Source: Paracoccus sp. (in: a-proteobacteria) (GTDB taxonomy: Bacteria; Pseudomonadota; Alphaproteobacteria; Rhodobacterales; Rhodobacteraceae). Taken from it: a stretch of 64,000 nucleotides of DNA. Positions 7,999 to 16,569 of this stretch are shown piece by piece. The first letter of the stretch is position 1. Each line of letters starts with the position of its first letter. Location of the stretch: the NCBI RefSeq assembly GCF_030538755.1, contig NZ_JAUNTJ010000005.1, forward strand, positions 1-64,000, given 5' to 3'. Made by a program: the position numbers and the translations under genes. The notes below the pieces were generated by a model. The model was not told the origin of the DNA and made no database searches. It saw nothing but the letters and a program-made list of their open reading frames with translations.

Positions 7999-8364
7999 CG
8001 CCGGATCAGCTTGCGTGAGCAATATCTTGGACGCACACCGGGTAAAAACTCTCGAACCGGTCGAGAAGTTCGAGAAAGAATGCGGCAAGAGGGCACACTT
8101 AGAACTGACCGTCATGGAAGGGACCAATTTTTAGATGAGACCGGCACATGGCGATTTGTCGACTCCAGCGACACCCACATGGGCCATCATCCGGTTGACG
8201 CGGTTGACTATTGGAACGAAACAGGGCGATTTTACGGTGCAAAATCAAGAGAGGTTCGTGCCTGGATGTTGGATTCAAACAACTATAGGTTCGAGTATGG
8301 ACCTTTGAATTCAGCAAGGGGTGGCGCCACAAGTTCCAGATACCTTCCACCAGTAGAAAGATAG
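7789..8364 (+). pseudogene. Orphan toxin cassette: second allele of the HNH/Endo VII-type toxin
   Basis: Anchor copy 4 is followed by the same toxin type as the expressed effector. The segment LREQYLGRTPGKNSRTGREV through RTDRHGRD is identical. Residues then diverge (QFLDETGTWRFVDSSDTHMG instead of EFLGEDNRWYPVDSPQTHMG) before converging on HHPVDAVDYWNETGRF and NYRFEYGPLNSARGG. The toxin part is intact to TAG 8362-8364, but there is no delivery domain. TTG and GTG codons in the anchor could start a toxin-only protein. It is followed 6 bases later by a TPR-like immunity gene, the same order as at 1919-4378. It appears to be a duplicated, partly diverged toxin/immunity pair. Confidence 0.82.
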
Positions 8365-8370
8365 GACAAG

Positions 8371-8829
8371 ATGAACAGAAAACCTGAGATACCCGAACCT
8401 ATAAAAAGCAAGATTGACGAGATTTTAGCAGCATCCAGCGACGCCTTTAGAGAGGGAGACCTTAGAAAATCACATGAGATCGCGCTAATGGCATGGGATC
8501 TCATTCCAGAACCTAAAGAGCGATGGGACTACTACCCCCAAAGCCTATCAAGAAGCTTTGTTGAAGACTACATAAATTTCCGGGACGAGGCTGCCGCAAC
8601 AAAATGGGTAGAGATTACGGCAATTATGTTCAACGATCCAAATCACGAAGACCTTGAAGTATTAACCATAGAGGCTGAGGTAACATCTTCATTTGGCAAC
8701 ACCGAAAGGCTCCTATACATTATCAACAGGATAGTGGAGATATATGGGGAGCAGCCCCTTCGAGCACCAGAGCGCCAAAAGTGGCTGAAAATTTATCAAA
8801 GCGAAAAAGGGAAGTTTAATGCCCGGTGA
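8371..8829 (+). CDS. TPR-like immunity protein, N-terminal half (split gene, allele 2)
   Basis: The 152-residue protein matches residues 1-155 of the immunity protein at 3500-4378. The first 70 residues are nearly identical (EGDLRKSHEIALMAWDLIP) and the next 80 are diverged (DEAAATKWVEITAIMFNDPN, LLYIINRIVEIYGE). It ends at TGA 8827-8829. There the sequence has one extra base relative to allele 1 (GCCCGGTGACCTTCCC against GCCAGCGAACTTCCC), which breaks the long protein in two. The remainder restarts at ATG 8819 with an 11-base overlap, so both halves may still be made by coupled translation. The variable middle part tracks the variable part of the adjacent toxin, suggesting that this half sets specificity. 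Confidence 0.72.
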   Translation: MNRKPEIPEPIKSKIDEILAASSDAFREGDLRKSHEIALMAWDLIPEPKERWDYYPQSLSRSFVEDYINFRDEAAATKWVEITAIMFNDPNHEDLEVLTIEAEVTSSFGNTERLLYIINRIVEIYGEQPLRAPERQKWLKIYQSEKGKFNAR

Positions 8830-9259
8830 CCTTCCCGAAAAAATATACGAAGAAATCGAACGGCTTTCGGAACTTGGAAATATTGAAATGGATGCAGGAA
8901 ACGCAGATCGCGCCATTGCCTACTGGCGCGACGCTCTCGATCTGCTTCCCCAACCAGCCCACACATGGGAAGCCGCGCTTTGGCTATATGCGTCCATTGG
9001 GGATGCCCAAAGAGAGTTAGGTTTGCTAGAGGAAGCTCTCTCATCCTTCCGTTCAGCAGAAATATCGGATGACGGCTACGCACATCCATTTGTCCAAATC
9101 GGCCTTGGCATGACTTTATACGACCTCGGACAGAAGGATGCAGCAACCGAACACTTGCTTCGCGCCTATATGGCAGAGGGCGCAGACATATTTCACCCAA
9201 ATGGAGGTAAGTATCTCCAGCACCTCGCGGACAAAAATCTATTAAACCGAAACAAATAA
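8819..9259 (+). CDS. TPR-like immunity protein, C-terminal half (split gene, allele 2)
   Basis: The 146-residue protein is almost identical to residues 160-292 of the immunity protein at 3500-4378 (ELGNIEMDAGNADRAIAYW; GLLEEALSSFRSAEISDDG; HPNGGKYLQHLADKNLLN) and has two extra C-terminal residues. ATG 8819 overlaps the end of the N-terminal half by 11 bases. The near identity over 440 bases, against a diverged first half, points to recent duplication or gene conversion of this 3' part. It may act as a separate subunit or be an inert remnant. The downstream bases to about 9269 also match allele 1 and stop at the insertion element. Confidence 0.72.
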   Translation: MPGDLPEKIYEEIERLSELGNIEMDAGNADRAIAYWRDALDLLPQPAHTWEAALWLYASIGDAQRELGLLEEALSSFRSAEISDDGYAHPFVQIGLGMTLYDLGQKDAATEHLLRAYMAEGADIFHPNGGKYLQHLADKNLLNRNK

Positions 9260-9270
9260 GATATAAATCC

Positions 9271-9570
9271 AGGTCATGTTGACAAATGGCGGAGCCAGAG
9301 GCGGATGGAAGAGATGTCGATGAAGGCCAGGAAGCTTTCTGCTGTCTTGTCGTAGCGGGTAGCGACGCGGCGGGCATTCTTGAGCTTGTTGAAGCACCTT
9401 TCGACGAGGTTCCGCAGCCGGTAGAGGGTGCGGTCCACGGCGATGCGCAGCCTGCGGGACTTGTGCATCGGGATCACCGGGACGACGTTACGCACCTCCA
9501 TTGTTTTGCGGACCTTGTCGGAGTCATAGCCTCTATCCGCCTGTGGCTCCGCCATTTGTCAACATGACCT
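9271..9570 (-). mobile_element. Miniature IS5-type element with 36-bp inverted ends
   Basis: The two ends, AGGTCATGTTGACAAATGGC at 9271 and its reverse complement ending at 9570, match over 36 bases with one mismatch. Between them on the minus strand (9274-9555) is the C-terminal part of an IS5-family transposase: ADRGYDSDKVRK, then NLVERCFNKLKNARRVATRY and SFLAFIDISSIRLWL. The catalytic N-terminal half is missing, so the element cannot move on its own. Both inverted ends encode the same IRLWLRHLST tail, so the right end is an inverted copy of the transposase 3' end rather than a normal left end. No target duplication is visible. The element abuts the last bases of the duplicated immunity unit. 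Confidence 0.85.
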
Positions 9571-9768
9571 AGGGGAAAAAGATATTCGTCTTTTCCGCAC
9601 GGCGCTGTTCGTTGTTACAATCGTGACAGTGACAGGAATGAATATGGCTGCCACCGGCGGCGCATAAGAAACCAAGCCATATGGACCCGCCCGCGCAGGA
9701 CCATTTGCCCCCAACCACCCCAAGGGCGCAGACAATCCGCCCGCGCCCCGTTGTGATACGGCCTGAAC

Positions 9769-11457
9769 CTAGCCCCGCAGTTCCGCCGCCATCTGGTCGC
9801 GCATGACGAATTTCTGCGCCTTGCCGGTTACGGTCATCGGCAGTTCCGCCTTGAAGCGGATATAGCGCGGCACCTTGTAATGCGACATCAGGGTTTTGCA
9901 AAAATCGCGGATGTCATCCTCGGTGGCGCTTTGACCGGGTTTCAGCACGATCCAGGCGCAGACTTCTTCGCCGAATTTCGCGTCCGGCACGCCAAAGACC
10001 TGAACGGTCTGCACGGCGGGGTGGCGGAAGATATATTCCTCGATCTCGCGCGGGTAGATATTCTCGCCGCCGCGGATCAGCATATCCTTGACCCGGCCGA
10101 CGATGGCGCAATAGCCCTCGGCGTCAATGGTGGCCAGATCGCCGGTGTGCATCCAGCCGTCGTCATCCACCGCCTCGGCGGTTTTGCCCGGCTCGCCCCA
10201 GTAACCGCGCATGACGGAATAGCCACGGGTGCACAATTCGCCGGTTTCGCCAATACCGACGGTGCCGCCACGTTCGTTGACCAGCTTGACCTCAAGATGC
10301 GGATGGATGCGGCCCACGGTGGACACGCGCTTGTCCACCGGATCGTCGGTATGCGACTGGAACGACACCGGGCTGGTTTCGGTCATGCCATAGGCGATCG
10401 TCACCTCTTGCATGTGCATGTCGCGCTGAACGCGCTTCATCACCTCGATCGGGCAGGGCGCGCCGGCCATGATGCCGGTGCGCAGCGACGACAGATCGTG
10501 GCGCACAAAGCTTTCGGCATCCAGCATGGTGGAAAACATCGTCGGCACACCATACAGTCCGGTGCAGCGTTCATCGGCCACCGTCGCCAGCGTCGAATCG
10601 GGGTCAAAGCCTTCGCCGGGGAACACCATGGTCGCGCCCTTGGTGACGCAGCCCAGCACCCCCATCACCATGCCGAAACAGTGATACAGCGGCACCGGAA
10701 TGCACAGCCGGTCATCCTGGGTGAACTTGATCCGGGCCGAGACGAAATTGGCGTTGTTGACGATATTGGCATGGGTCAGCACTGCGCCTTTGGGCAGGCC
10801 GGTGGTGCCCGAGGTGAACTGGATATTGATCGAATCCTCGCGGTTCAGCATCGCGGTCAGCGTGTCCAGCCGCGCGGTATCGGCGGGGGTTGCGGCCAGA
10901 TCGGGAAAGTTCAGCATCCCCGGCGTTTTCGTATCCCCCATGCGCACCACCATGCGCAGATCGGGCAGCTTGGCCGAGACCAGCGCGCCGGGTGCCGATT
11001 GCGCCAGTTCCGGGCACAGATCCTGAAGGATACCGACATAGTAAGACGCCTTGAACTTGTCGGCCGTAATCAGACAGCGCACCCCGACATGGCGCAGCGC
11101 GAATTCCAGCTCGCCGATGCGATAGGCCGGGTTCACATTCACCAGAATCGCGCCGATGCGGGCGGTGGCGAATTGCGTCAGCACCCATTCGGGGCGGTTG
11201 GGCGACCAGATGCCCACGCGGTCGCCCCGCGCGATGCCAAGGTTCAGCAACCCGGTGGCCAGCCGGTCCACCGCGTCGGAAAATTCGCGCCAGGTCATGC
11301 GCAGGTCGCGGTCGGTAAAGACCAGCGCCTCGCCATCGGGGTTGGCGGCGACGGTGCGGGCCAGAATGTCGGGGATAGTGTCGCGCAGCAGCGGCTGATC
11401 GGTCGCGCCCTTGACCCTTGCCTCGCCGCCCGGACGTGGAGCTTCACCGTAGATCAT
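9769..11457 (-). CDS. AMP-binding acyl-CoA synthetase
   Basis: This is a 562-residue ANL-superfamily enzyme, predicted to activate a carboxylic (probably fatty) acid with ATP and load it on CoA. Motifs in order: the P-loop-like [39 protein letters not shown], the hinge [20 protein letters not shown], and the C-terminal catalytic Lys in [12 protein letters not shown]. It is close to medium/long-chain FadD-like synthetases; the substrate cannot be read from sequence. ATG 11457 (MIYGEAP) is chosen over an upstream ATG at 11484 because it fits family N-termini. The gene stands alone, and the 200 bases after its stop, up to the IS remnant, hold nothing I can name. Confidence 0.9.
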   Translation of the reverse strand: MIYGEAPRPGGEARVKGATDQPLLRDTIPDILARTVAANPDGEALVFTDRDLRMTWREFSDAVDRLATGLLNLGIARGDRVGIWSPNRPEWVLTQFATARIGAILVNVNPAYRIGELEFALRHVGVRCLITADKFKASYYVGILQDLCPELAQSAPGALVSAKLPDLRMVVRMGDTKTPGMLNFPDLAATPADTARLDTLTAMLNREDSINIQFTSGTTGLPKGAVLTHANIVNNANFVSARIKFTQDDRLCIPVPLYHCFGMVMGVLGCVTKGATMVFPGEGFDPDSTLATVADERCTGLYGVPTMFSTMLDAESFVRHDLSSLRTGIMAGAPCPIEVMKRVQRDMHMQEVTIAYGMTETSPVSFQSHTDDPVDKRVSTVGRIHPHLEVKLVNERGGTVGIGETGELCTRGYSVMRGYWGEPGKTAEAVDDDGWMHTGDLATIDAEGYCAIVGRVKDMLIRGGENIYPREIEEYIFRHPAVQTVQVFGVPDAKFGEEVCAWIVLKPGQSATEDDIRDFCKTLMSHYKVPRYIRFKAELPMTVTGKAQKFVMRDQMAAELRG

Positions 11458-11519
11458 GGTCCCCCCCTTTGCTGATCCGGGCATATGCTTGGCCGAACGG
11501 CAGCAAAGTGCAAGGGGCC

Positions 11520-12263
11520 TCAGCCCGGCCCGCGCCGCATCAGGTAAATATCCATGATCCAGCCATGGCGGGCGCGCAGGTCAGCGCGGGTGGCGATGAT
11601 CTGCGGCCCGACTTCGGCCAGCGGTCCGGCGATCAGGCTTTCCTGCGCCATGCCGACATAGGCCCCCCACCAGATCTGAATGCCCGCCGGGTCCAGTGCC
11701 GAAAACGCCCCGCCCGCATCCAGCATCACCGCCACGCTGCCCGCGCCTTCGGGCCAGCCGTGATCGCGCAGCCGCCGCCCGGTGGTGATCGTCACCGCGC
11801 CGGCCAGCCCGTTCAGCGGCACGCAATGCGCCGCCGTCAACAGTTGCAGGCTGGTGATGCCGGGCACCACACTGACGCGCAGATCATCCAGCCGCGCCGC
11901 GATCCGCAGCGTGCTGTCATACAGCGACGGATCGCCCCAGACCAACAGCGCCGCGCGCCCGCCCTGCGGCAAATGTGCGCGCAGCGCCGCCAGCCAGCAT
12001 GCGGCGATCTGGTCGTGCCAGTCATCCACCGCACCCAGATAATCGGCGCGGGCATCGCGCTCGGGCATGTCGAACTCGGCCACCGGCACCGGCGCGGTCT
12101 GCACCGCAGCCAGCACCTGATGGCGCAGATCGGCCAGATCGCCCCGCTTGTCCGCCTTGCGCGGGATCAGGATCAGATCGGCGCCGTTGATGGCGGCAAT
12201 CGCCGCGCCGGTCAGATGATCGGGGGTGCCCATGCCGATCCCAATCAGCGCCAGTTCGATCAT
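11520..12263 (-). CDS. cobF: Precorrin-6A synthase (deacetylating) CobF
   Basis: The 247-residue protein is a SAM-dependent methyltransferase of the tetrapyrrole methylase fold. In the aerobic cobalamin pathway CobF methylates C1 of precorrin-5 with loss of acetate to give precorrin-6A. The N-terminus [19 protein letters not shown] and the central [20 protein letters not shown] with [11 protein letters not shown] fit CobF. ATG 12263 opens exactly at the family N-terminus; the frame extends upstream but only antisense to bluB. It is divergent from bluB, with 39 bases between the start codons, so their control regions must overlap. No riboswitch is visible here. Confidence 0.93.
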   Translation of the reverse strand: MIELALIGIGMGTPDHLTGAAIAAINGADLILIPRKADKRGDLADLRHQVLAAVQTAPVPVAEFDMPERDARADYLGAVDDWHDQIAACWLAALRAHLPQGGRAALLVWGDPSLYDSTLRIAARLDDLRVSVVPGITSLQLLTAAHCVPLNGLAGAVTITTGRRLRDHGWPEGAGSVAVMLDAGGAFSALDPAGIQIWWGAYVGMAQESLIAGPLAEVGPQIIATRADLRARHGWIMDIYLMRRGPG

Positions 12264-12302
12264 GACTTGCCCCTTGTGCTGCGCGGTCCTACCGTCCCCG
12301 CT

Positions 12303-12926
12303 ATGCAGTTCACCGACGCCGACCGCAACACCCTGTCCGACATCCTGCGCTGGCGCCGCGACATGCGCCATTTCCACCGCGACCCGGTGCCGGAACCCGT
12401 GCTGGACCGGCTGCGGGCGGCAATGGACATGGCGCCATCGGTAGGCAATGCGCGCCCCTGGCGGGTGATGCGGGTGCGCAGCCCGGCCCTGCGCACCGCC
12501 GTGACCGACGAGTTCACCCGCTGCAACGATCAGGCAGCGGCCCGCTATGACGATGCGACGCGCGCCGAATACCTGCGCCTGAAACTGGCCGGTCTGGTCG
12601 AAGCGCCCGAGCATCTTGCCATCTTCACCGAAACCGACCCAAGCGCCGGGCGCGGCCTTGGCCGGCAAACCATGCCCGAAACGCTGGCCTATTCCACGGT
12701 GATGGCGATCCATACCCTGTGGCTGGCAGCGCGGGCGGAAAACATCGGCCTGGGCTGGGTCTCGGCCCTCGATCCCGCGCGGATTACGGCGATCCTGAAC
12801 GCGCCCAGGGAATGGCGCTTTACCGCCTATCTCTGCCTCGGCTATCCCGAGCGGCAGGATGACACACCCCTGCTGCACCGTGTCGGCTGGCAGGAAAACG
12901 CGGCAACGGTGTGGAAACAGGTTTAA
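12303..12926 (+). CDS. bluB: 5,6-dimethylbenzimidazole synthase BluB
   Basis: This is a 207-residue nitroreductase-fold flavoenzyme that converts FMNH2 and oxygen to 5,6-dimethylbenzimidazole, the lower ligand of cobalamin. Diagnostic stretches: ILRWRRDMRHFHRDPVP, APSVGNARPWRVMRV, and ENIGLGWVSALDPARITAIL, ending LCLGYPE. ATG 12303 gives the standard N-terminus. Divergence from cobF fits a role in the same pathway. The 3' side carries the dispersed hairpin repeat, which probably ends transcription. Confidence 0.94.
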   Translation: MQFTDADRNTLSDILRWRRDMRHFHRDPVPEPVLDRLRAAMDMAPSVGNARPWRVMRVRSPALRTAVTDEFTRCNDQAAARYDDATRAEYLRLKLAGLVEAPEHLAIFTETDPSAGRGLGRQTMPETLAYSTVMAIHTLWLAARAENIGLGWVSALDPARITAILNAPREWRFTAYLCLGYPERQDDTPLLHRVGWQENAATVWKQV

Positions 12927-12955
12927 GCACGGCCTGATGCCACAACGACCGCCCA

Positions 12956-13096
12956 AAGGCCGGGGGTTTCACACCCCCGGACCCCCGTGGGATATTTAGG
13001 GACCAAAGATAAGACCCGGCGTTCGTCGGGGAAAAGGGCCACTGGACCTTTTCCTTATCCTCCTCACCCCGTGGGATATTTGCAGACCAAAGATGC
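12956..13096. repeat. Dispersed intergenic repeat copy 1 between convergent bluB and cbiM
   Basis: The stretch contains a G/C hairpin (CCGGGGGT 12960-12967 with ACCCCCGG 12973-12980), two copies of GTGGGATATTT...GACCAAAGAT, and a second hairpin (13032-13052, arms AAAAGGGCC and GGACCTTTT, with a T run). The same modules recur at 57176-57298, also between convergent genes, and in inverted partial form at 46826-46894. Acting as a two-way terminator is a reasonable inference. The remaining bases 13097-13222 show nothing else. Confidence 0.75.
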
Positions 13097-13222
13097 GGCC
13101 GCTTCCTGTTTGTCTAAATACGCAACTTTGGACGGCCACTGATAAGGTTGAAAACCGACAGCCACCCCACAAAAGCAAAACGGCGGCCCCTGCGGACCGC
13201 CGTTCAATCGTTTCAGCCCGGA

Positions 13223-13894
13223 TCAGGCGGCGCGGTGCAGACGGTCCACGAACAGACCCGAATCCTTGTGGCGGTGCAGGGTCTTGGCGATAGCCAGCGC
13301 GGCCAGATCGGCCAGCGGCTCGATCAGGATAACCAGCATATAGGCCGCGCCAAAGGACAGCACCTCTGACATCACGCCCGCACCCTGACCATACAGCGCC
13401 CAGAAGGCGACCCAGGCCACGATACCGCCCTGATAGGCCGCCGACAGTTTCAGCACATCGCCATAGCCCAGATCGACATAGGGTTTATGTGCCGGGATGA
13501 TACGGCGGGCGATCATGTGGATCGCGAACAGCGGGAACAGCAGCGTGGTGACGTTGACGAAATACATCGGCAGATCGGTGGGCGCAAAGAACAGCCCCTG
13601 CACCAGCAGACCGGCGGCCAGACCGACAGCCGCAGGCCCCGCGCCAAGGATCAGCAGCAGGGTGGTGCCAAGGATCAGGTGAACCTCGGACACGCCGACG
13701 GCGAAATGCGGCAGCACTTCAAAGCAGACAAAGGTGCCGATCAGCGCCAGAACCGAGCGCGCCGCAAAGGACGGCAGGCTGTGGGTTTTCAGATCATCCG
13801 CGATCAGTTTCAGCGACACGCCCGCAGCGGCGGCGGCAGTGCCGTAAGCCAGGGCCATTTTCGCGCCATCAACGACGCCGGGTTCGATATGCAT
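13223..13894 (-). CDS. cbiM: Cobalt ECF-transporter substrate-binding permease CbiM
   Basis: The 223-residue membrane protein has about six or seven hydrophobic segments (for example HLILGTTLLLILGAGPAAVG and YMLVILIEPLADLAALAIA). The N-terminus MHIEPGVVDGAKM keeps the His at position 2 that CbiM-type S-components use to bind Co(II). ATG 13894 is preceded by AAGGAG. A cobalamin riboswitch lies just upstream, which fits repression of cobalt uptake when B12 is plentiful. No cbiN, cbiQ or cbiO gene is adjacent, so it either works with components encoded elsewhere or alone. Confidence 0.88.
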   Translation of the reverse strand: MHIEPGVVDGAKMALAYGTAAAAAGVSLKLIADDLKTHSLPSFAARSVLALIGTFVCFEVLPHFAVGVSEVHLILGTTLLLILGAGPAAVGLAAGLLVQGLFFAPTDLPMYFVNVTTLLFPLFAIHMIARRIIPAHKPYVDLGYGDVLKLSAAYQGGIVAWVAFWALYGQGAGVMSEVLSFGAAYMLVILIEPLADLAALAIAKTLHRHKDSGLFVDRLHRAA

Positions 13895-13936
13895 CACGCT
13901 CTCCTTGCCGTCCCTCCGACGGCGGCTGGTGTTTCG

Positions 13937-14105
13937 GGCGTCGGGCCGGTCTCCTGGCTTGCGGGTCATGGCTGACTGCCGCCTTCCCACCCGATAAGGC
14001 AGTGGCATAATGGCAGCCCGCTGTCCGCATACAGTCGCGGGGGCGGCTGGGGATTCGGCGGATGCCTTGACCCCATTCCCGTTTAGCCCTTGCGGGCACC
14101 TGACA
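13937..14105 (-). promoter_or_regulatory. Cobalamin riboswitch upstream of cbiM
   Basis: On the minus strand the conserved elements occur in order: a GGTGCCC start near 14100, a GCCGCCCCCGCGACTGT core near 14030-14047, GCCACTGCC near 14000-14008, GGGAAGGCGGC near 13980-13990, and the AGCCAGGAGACCGGCC end near 13945-13960. It lies 40-210 bases before the cbiM ATG. AdoCbl binding is expected to shut off cbiM expression. Confidence 0.9.
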
Positions 14106-14135
14106 CACCAGCCTTGCCAGAAAGGCCCCGCCCGA

Positions 14136-15443
14136 TCAAGCCGCCGTGACAGGCGCGATCAGGTGAAAGAATGTCCCGGTCACGCTGCCACGATACGATC
14201 CGGTTTCAGGCACCATTGCGCCCTCGGCATCGGTGACGCGGGCCAGCGGCGGGTCGGGCTGGTCGATGATGGTGGAATAGTGGAACTCGTGCCCCGCCAG
14301 ATGCGCGCCCGCCGCATGGCCCGGCATCGGCGCGATCAGCGCCGCCCGGCGATAGCCCAGATGCATCCGCCGCCGCTCGTAACTGGTGACAAGGCCCAGC
14401 AGCCCCGCCATCTGGTGCCGCGTGCCGCCCGCGTCGATCAGCCCCTGCCCCAAGGCCATATAGCCGCCGCATTCGCCATGCACCGGGCGGGTTTCGGCGT
14501 GCCGGGCCAGCCCGGCGCGGAACCGCGCCGCCGCGGCCAGTCGTCCGGCGTGCAGTTCCGGGTATCCTCCGGGCAGCCAGACCAGATCGGCATCGGGGGG
14601 CGGCTGATCGGCCAGCGGCGAAAACGGGATGATCTCGGCCCCCGCTGCCCGCCAGCCCGCCAGCAGATGCGGATAGGCAAAGGAAAACGCCGCATCCTGT
14701 GCCATGGCGATGCGCTGCGCCGGAGGCGTCGGCAGCGCGCCCGGCACAGGCGGCGCGCTGGACCGTGCCGCCGCCCGGATCGCCGCCAGATCGACATGTT
14801 CGCGCAAAAATGCGGCATAGCCGGCGATGGCGGCATCCAGATCGGGGTGTTCCACCGCCTGCACCAGCCCAAGGTGACGTTCCGGCAGGGTCAGGTCTCC
14901 GCGCCGGGGCAGCGCGCCCAGAACCGGCAGGCCCGCCCGCTCCATCCCCAGCCGCACCAGCCGTTCGTGGCGCGGGCTGGCGACGCGGTTCAGGATCACG
15001 CCCGCAAAGGGCAGGTCGCGGCCATAGGCGGCAAAGCCCATCGCCACCGCCGCCGCCGATTGCGCCTGCCCCGACACGTCGATCACCAGCACCACCGGCC
15101 AGCCCATCATCGCGGCCAGTTCCGCGCTGGAGCCGCGCCCGGCCTGACCGGCGCGCGCCACACCGTCGTAAAGCCCCATCGAGCCTTCGGCCACGATCAC
15201 ATCGGCCCCAGCCGCCTGCGCCGCCACCGCGCCCAGCAGGCCCGGCCCCATCGCCCATGTGTCCAGATTGAACGATTCGCGCCCGCAGGCGGCGCGGTGA
15301 AAGGCCGGGTCGATGTAATCGGGGCCGCTTTTGAATGGTTGCACCGTGGCACCGTCATCGGCCAGCGCGCGCAAAAGACCTAGCATCACCGTGGTTTTGC
15401 CGGTGCCGGATGCGGGGGCGGAAATCATCAGGCCCGGTATCAT
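14136..15443 (-). CDS. cobB: Hydrogenobyrinate a,c-diamide synthase CobB
   Basis: This 435-residue glutamine-dependent amidase amidates the a and c side chains of hydrogenobyrinic acid. The N-terminal ATP-binding domain has the P-loop [11 protein letters not shown] and [12 protein letters not shown]. The C-terminal class I glutamine amidotransferase domain has the nucleophilic Cys in [12 protein letters not shown] and a late His in GHEFHYSTI. In the aerobic pathway the product is the substrate of CobNST. Its start overlaps the cobM stop by 4 bases, so it is the last gene of cobL-E-M-B. Confidence 0.95.
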   Translation of the reverse strand: MIPGLMISAPASGTGKTTVMLGLLRALADDGATVQPFKSGPDYIDPAFHRAACGRESFNLDTWAMGPGLLGAVAAQAAGADVIVAEGSMGLYDGVARAGQAGRGSSAELAAMMGWPVVLVIDVSGQAQSAAAVAMGFAAYGRDLPFAGVILNRVASPRHERLVRLGMERAGLPVLGALPRRGDLTLPERHLGLVQAVEHPDLDAAIAGYAAFLREHVDLAAIRAAARSSAPPVPGALPTPPAQRIAMAQDAAFSFAYPHLLAGWRAAGAEIIPFSPLADQPPPDADLVWLPGGYPELHAGRLAAAARFRAGLARHAETRPVHGECGGYMALGQGLIDAGGTRHQMAGLLGLVTSYERRRMHLGYRRAALIAPMPGHAAGAHLAGHEFHYSTIIDQPDPPLARVTDAEGAMVPETGSYRGSVTGTFFHLIAPVTAA

Positions 15444-16225
15444 TCGCGGCTGTCCTTATAGATGGAATCGGCGGTTTGCGGGCGAAAGCGGCGGTCGTAA
15501 TCGGGGGCGTAAAGGCTGCTTTCGGCAAAGCCCTCGGCCGCCAGTGCCGGGCCGACCAGAATCAGCGCGGTGCGTTCCATGCTGCCCGCCACCGCCTGTT
15601 CCGCCCCGGCCAGGGTGCTGCGGATGATGCGCTGGTCGGGCCAGCTTGCGCGCCAGACCACGGCGACGGGGCAATCGGCACCGTAATGCGGGATCAGATC
15701 GGCGGCGACCTGTGCCAGATTCTGGATCGACAGATGCACCGCCAGCGTCGCCCCGGTCGCGCCAAAGGCGGCCAGCGTTTCCCCCGACGGCATGGCGCTG
15801 GCCCGGCCCGGCGTGCGGGTCAGCACCACCGATTGCGCCACCTCTGGCAGGGTCAGTTCCGCCCCCAGGGCCGCCGCCGCCGCCGCGAAAGACGGCACGC
15901 CCGGCGTCACCGTATAAGGAATGCCCAGATCGCGCAGGCGGCGCAACTGTTCGCCCATGGCCGACCACACCGACAGATCGCCCGAATGCAGCCGCGCCAC
16001 ATCCTGCCCGGCCTGATGCGCGGCGCTGATTTCCGCGATGATCTGGTCCAGCGACAGGGGCGCGGTGTTCACGATCCGCGCGCCGGGGGGGCAATGGGTC
16101 AGCACCCCCGGCGGCACCAGCGATCCGGCGTAAAGGCAGACCGGGCAGGCGGCGATCAGATCGCGCCCGCGCAGGGTCAGCAGGTCGGGCGCGCCGGGTC
16201 CGGCGCCGATGAAATGCACGGTCAT
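15440..16225 (-). CDS. cobM: Precorrin-4 C11-methyltransferase CobM
   Basis: The 261-residue tetrapyrrole methylase starts with the hallmark [20 protein letters not shown], followed by [23 protein letters not shown] and [19 protein letters not shown]. It methylates C11 of precorrin-4 to give precorrin-5 using SAM. Overlaps of 4 bases with cobE upstream and cobB downstream show tight operon packing. Confidence 0.95.
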   Translation of the reverse strand: MTVHFIGAGPGAPDLLTLRGRDLIAACPVCLYAGSLVPPGVLTHCPPGARIVNTAPLSLDQIIAEISAAHQAGQDVARLHSGDLSVWSAMGEQLRRLRDLGIPYTVTPGVPSFAAAAAALGAELTLPEVAQSVVLTRTPGRASAMPSGETLAAFGATGATLAVHLSIQNLAQVAADLIPHYGADCPVAVVWRASWPDQRIIRSTLAGAEQAVAGSMERTALILVGPALAAEGFAESSLYAPDYDRRFRPQTADSIYKDSRE

Positions 16226-16569
16226 GGGCTGTCCTTCAGGGCTATGGCGCAGGTGGCGCGGCGGTCGGGCGAGACGACGCGCACTGCCGCCAGCCGTGCG
16301 CCGGGACCGGCGGCGGCAAGGGCTGCGGCCTCGGCCAGCGATCCGGTGGCGCGGGCGCGCAGGCTGGCGGCGGATTGCGTGGGCGTATCGGCGGGCAGGT
16401 CGGTCACGGCGATCACCGGCAGACCAAGAACAGCCAGCGCGGCGGCCTTGTCAGGCGCGGTGGCGGCATGGGTGGGCGTCAGGCCGGTGGCGGCGGTGGC
16501 GGCCTGCAACGCCCCGCGCAAGGACGCCACGCCGGCGGTTGAGGTAAAGCCGAACCCCGCCACGATCAC
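16222..16569 (-). CDS. cobE: Cobalamin biosynthesis protein CobE (CbiG C-terminal type)
   Basis: This 115-residue protein begins [20 protein letters not shown] and contains [20 protein letters not shown] and [12 protein letters not shown], the pattern of CobE and the C-terminal domain of CbiG. Its exact biochemical role in the aerobic pathway is unclear. GTG 16569 is preferred because it makes a GTGA overlap with the cobL stop, as in the rest of this operon. ATG 16584 is the alternative and would add five residues. Confidence 0.85.
   Translation of the reverse strand: MIVAGFGFTSTAGVASLRGALQAATAATGLTPTHAATAPDKAAALAVLGLPVIAVTDLPADTPTQSAASLRARATGSLAEAAALAAAGPGARLAAVRVVSPDRRATCAIALKDSP

Noticed and set aside
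9286-9567. Plus-strand 93-codon frame in the insertion element
   Set aside because: It mirrors the minus-strand IS5-type transposase fragment and shares its ends only because of the inverted repeats.
9880-11475. 531-codon frame opposite the acyl-CoA synthetase
   Set aside because: It is a shadow of the AMP-binding gene with no motifs or ribosome site.
14206-15258. Gly/Arg-rich frame overlapping cobB in another frame of the same strand
   Set aside because: It is a GC-rich frame shadow; cobB motifs (P-loop, GECGG) lie in the 14136-15443 frame.
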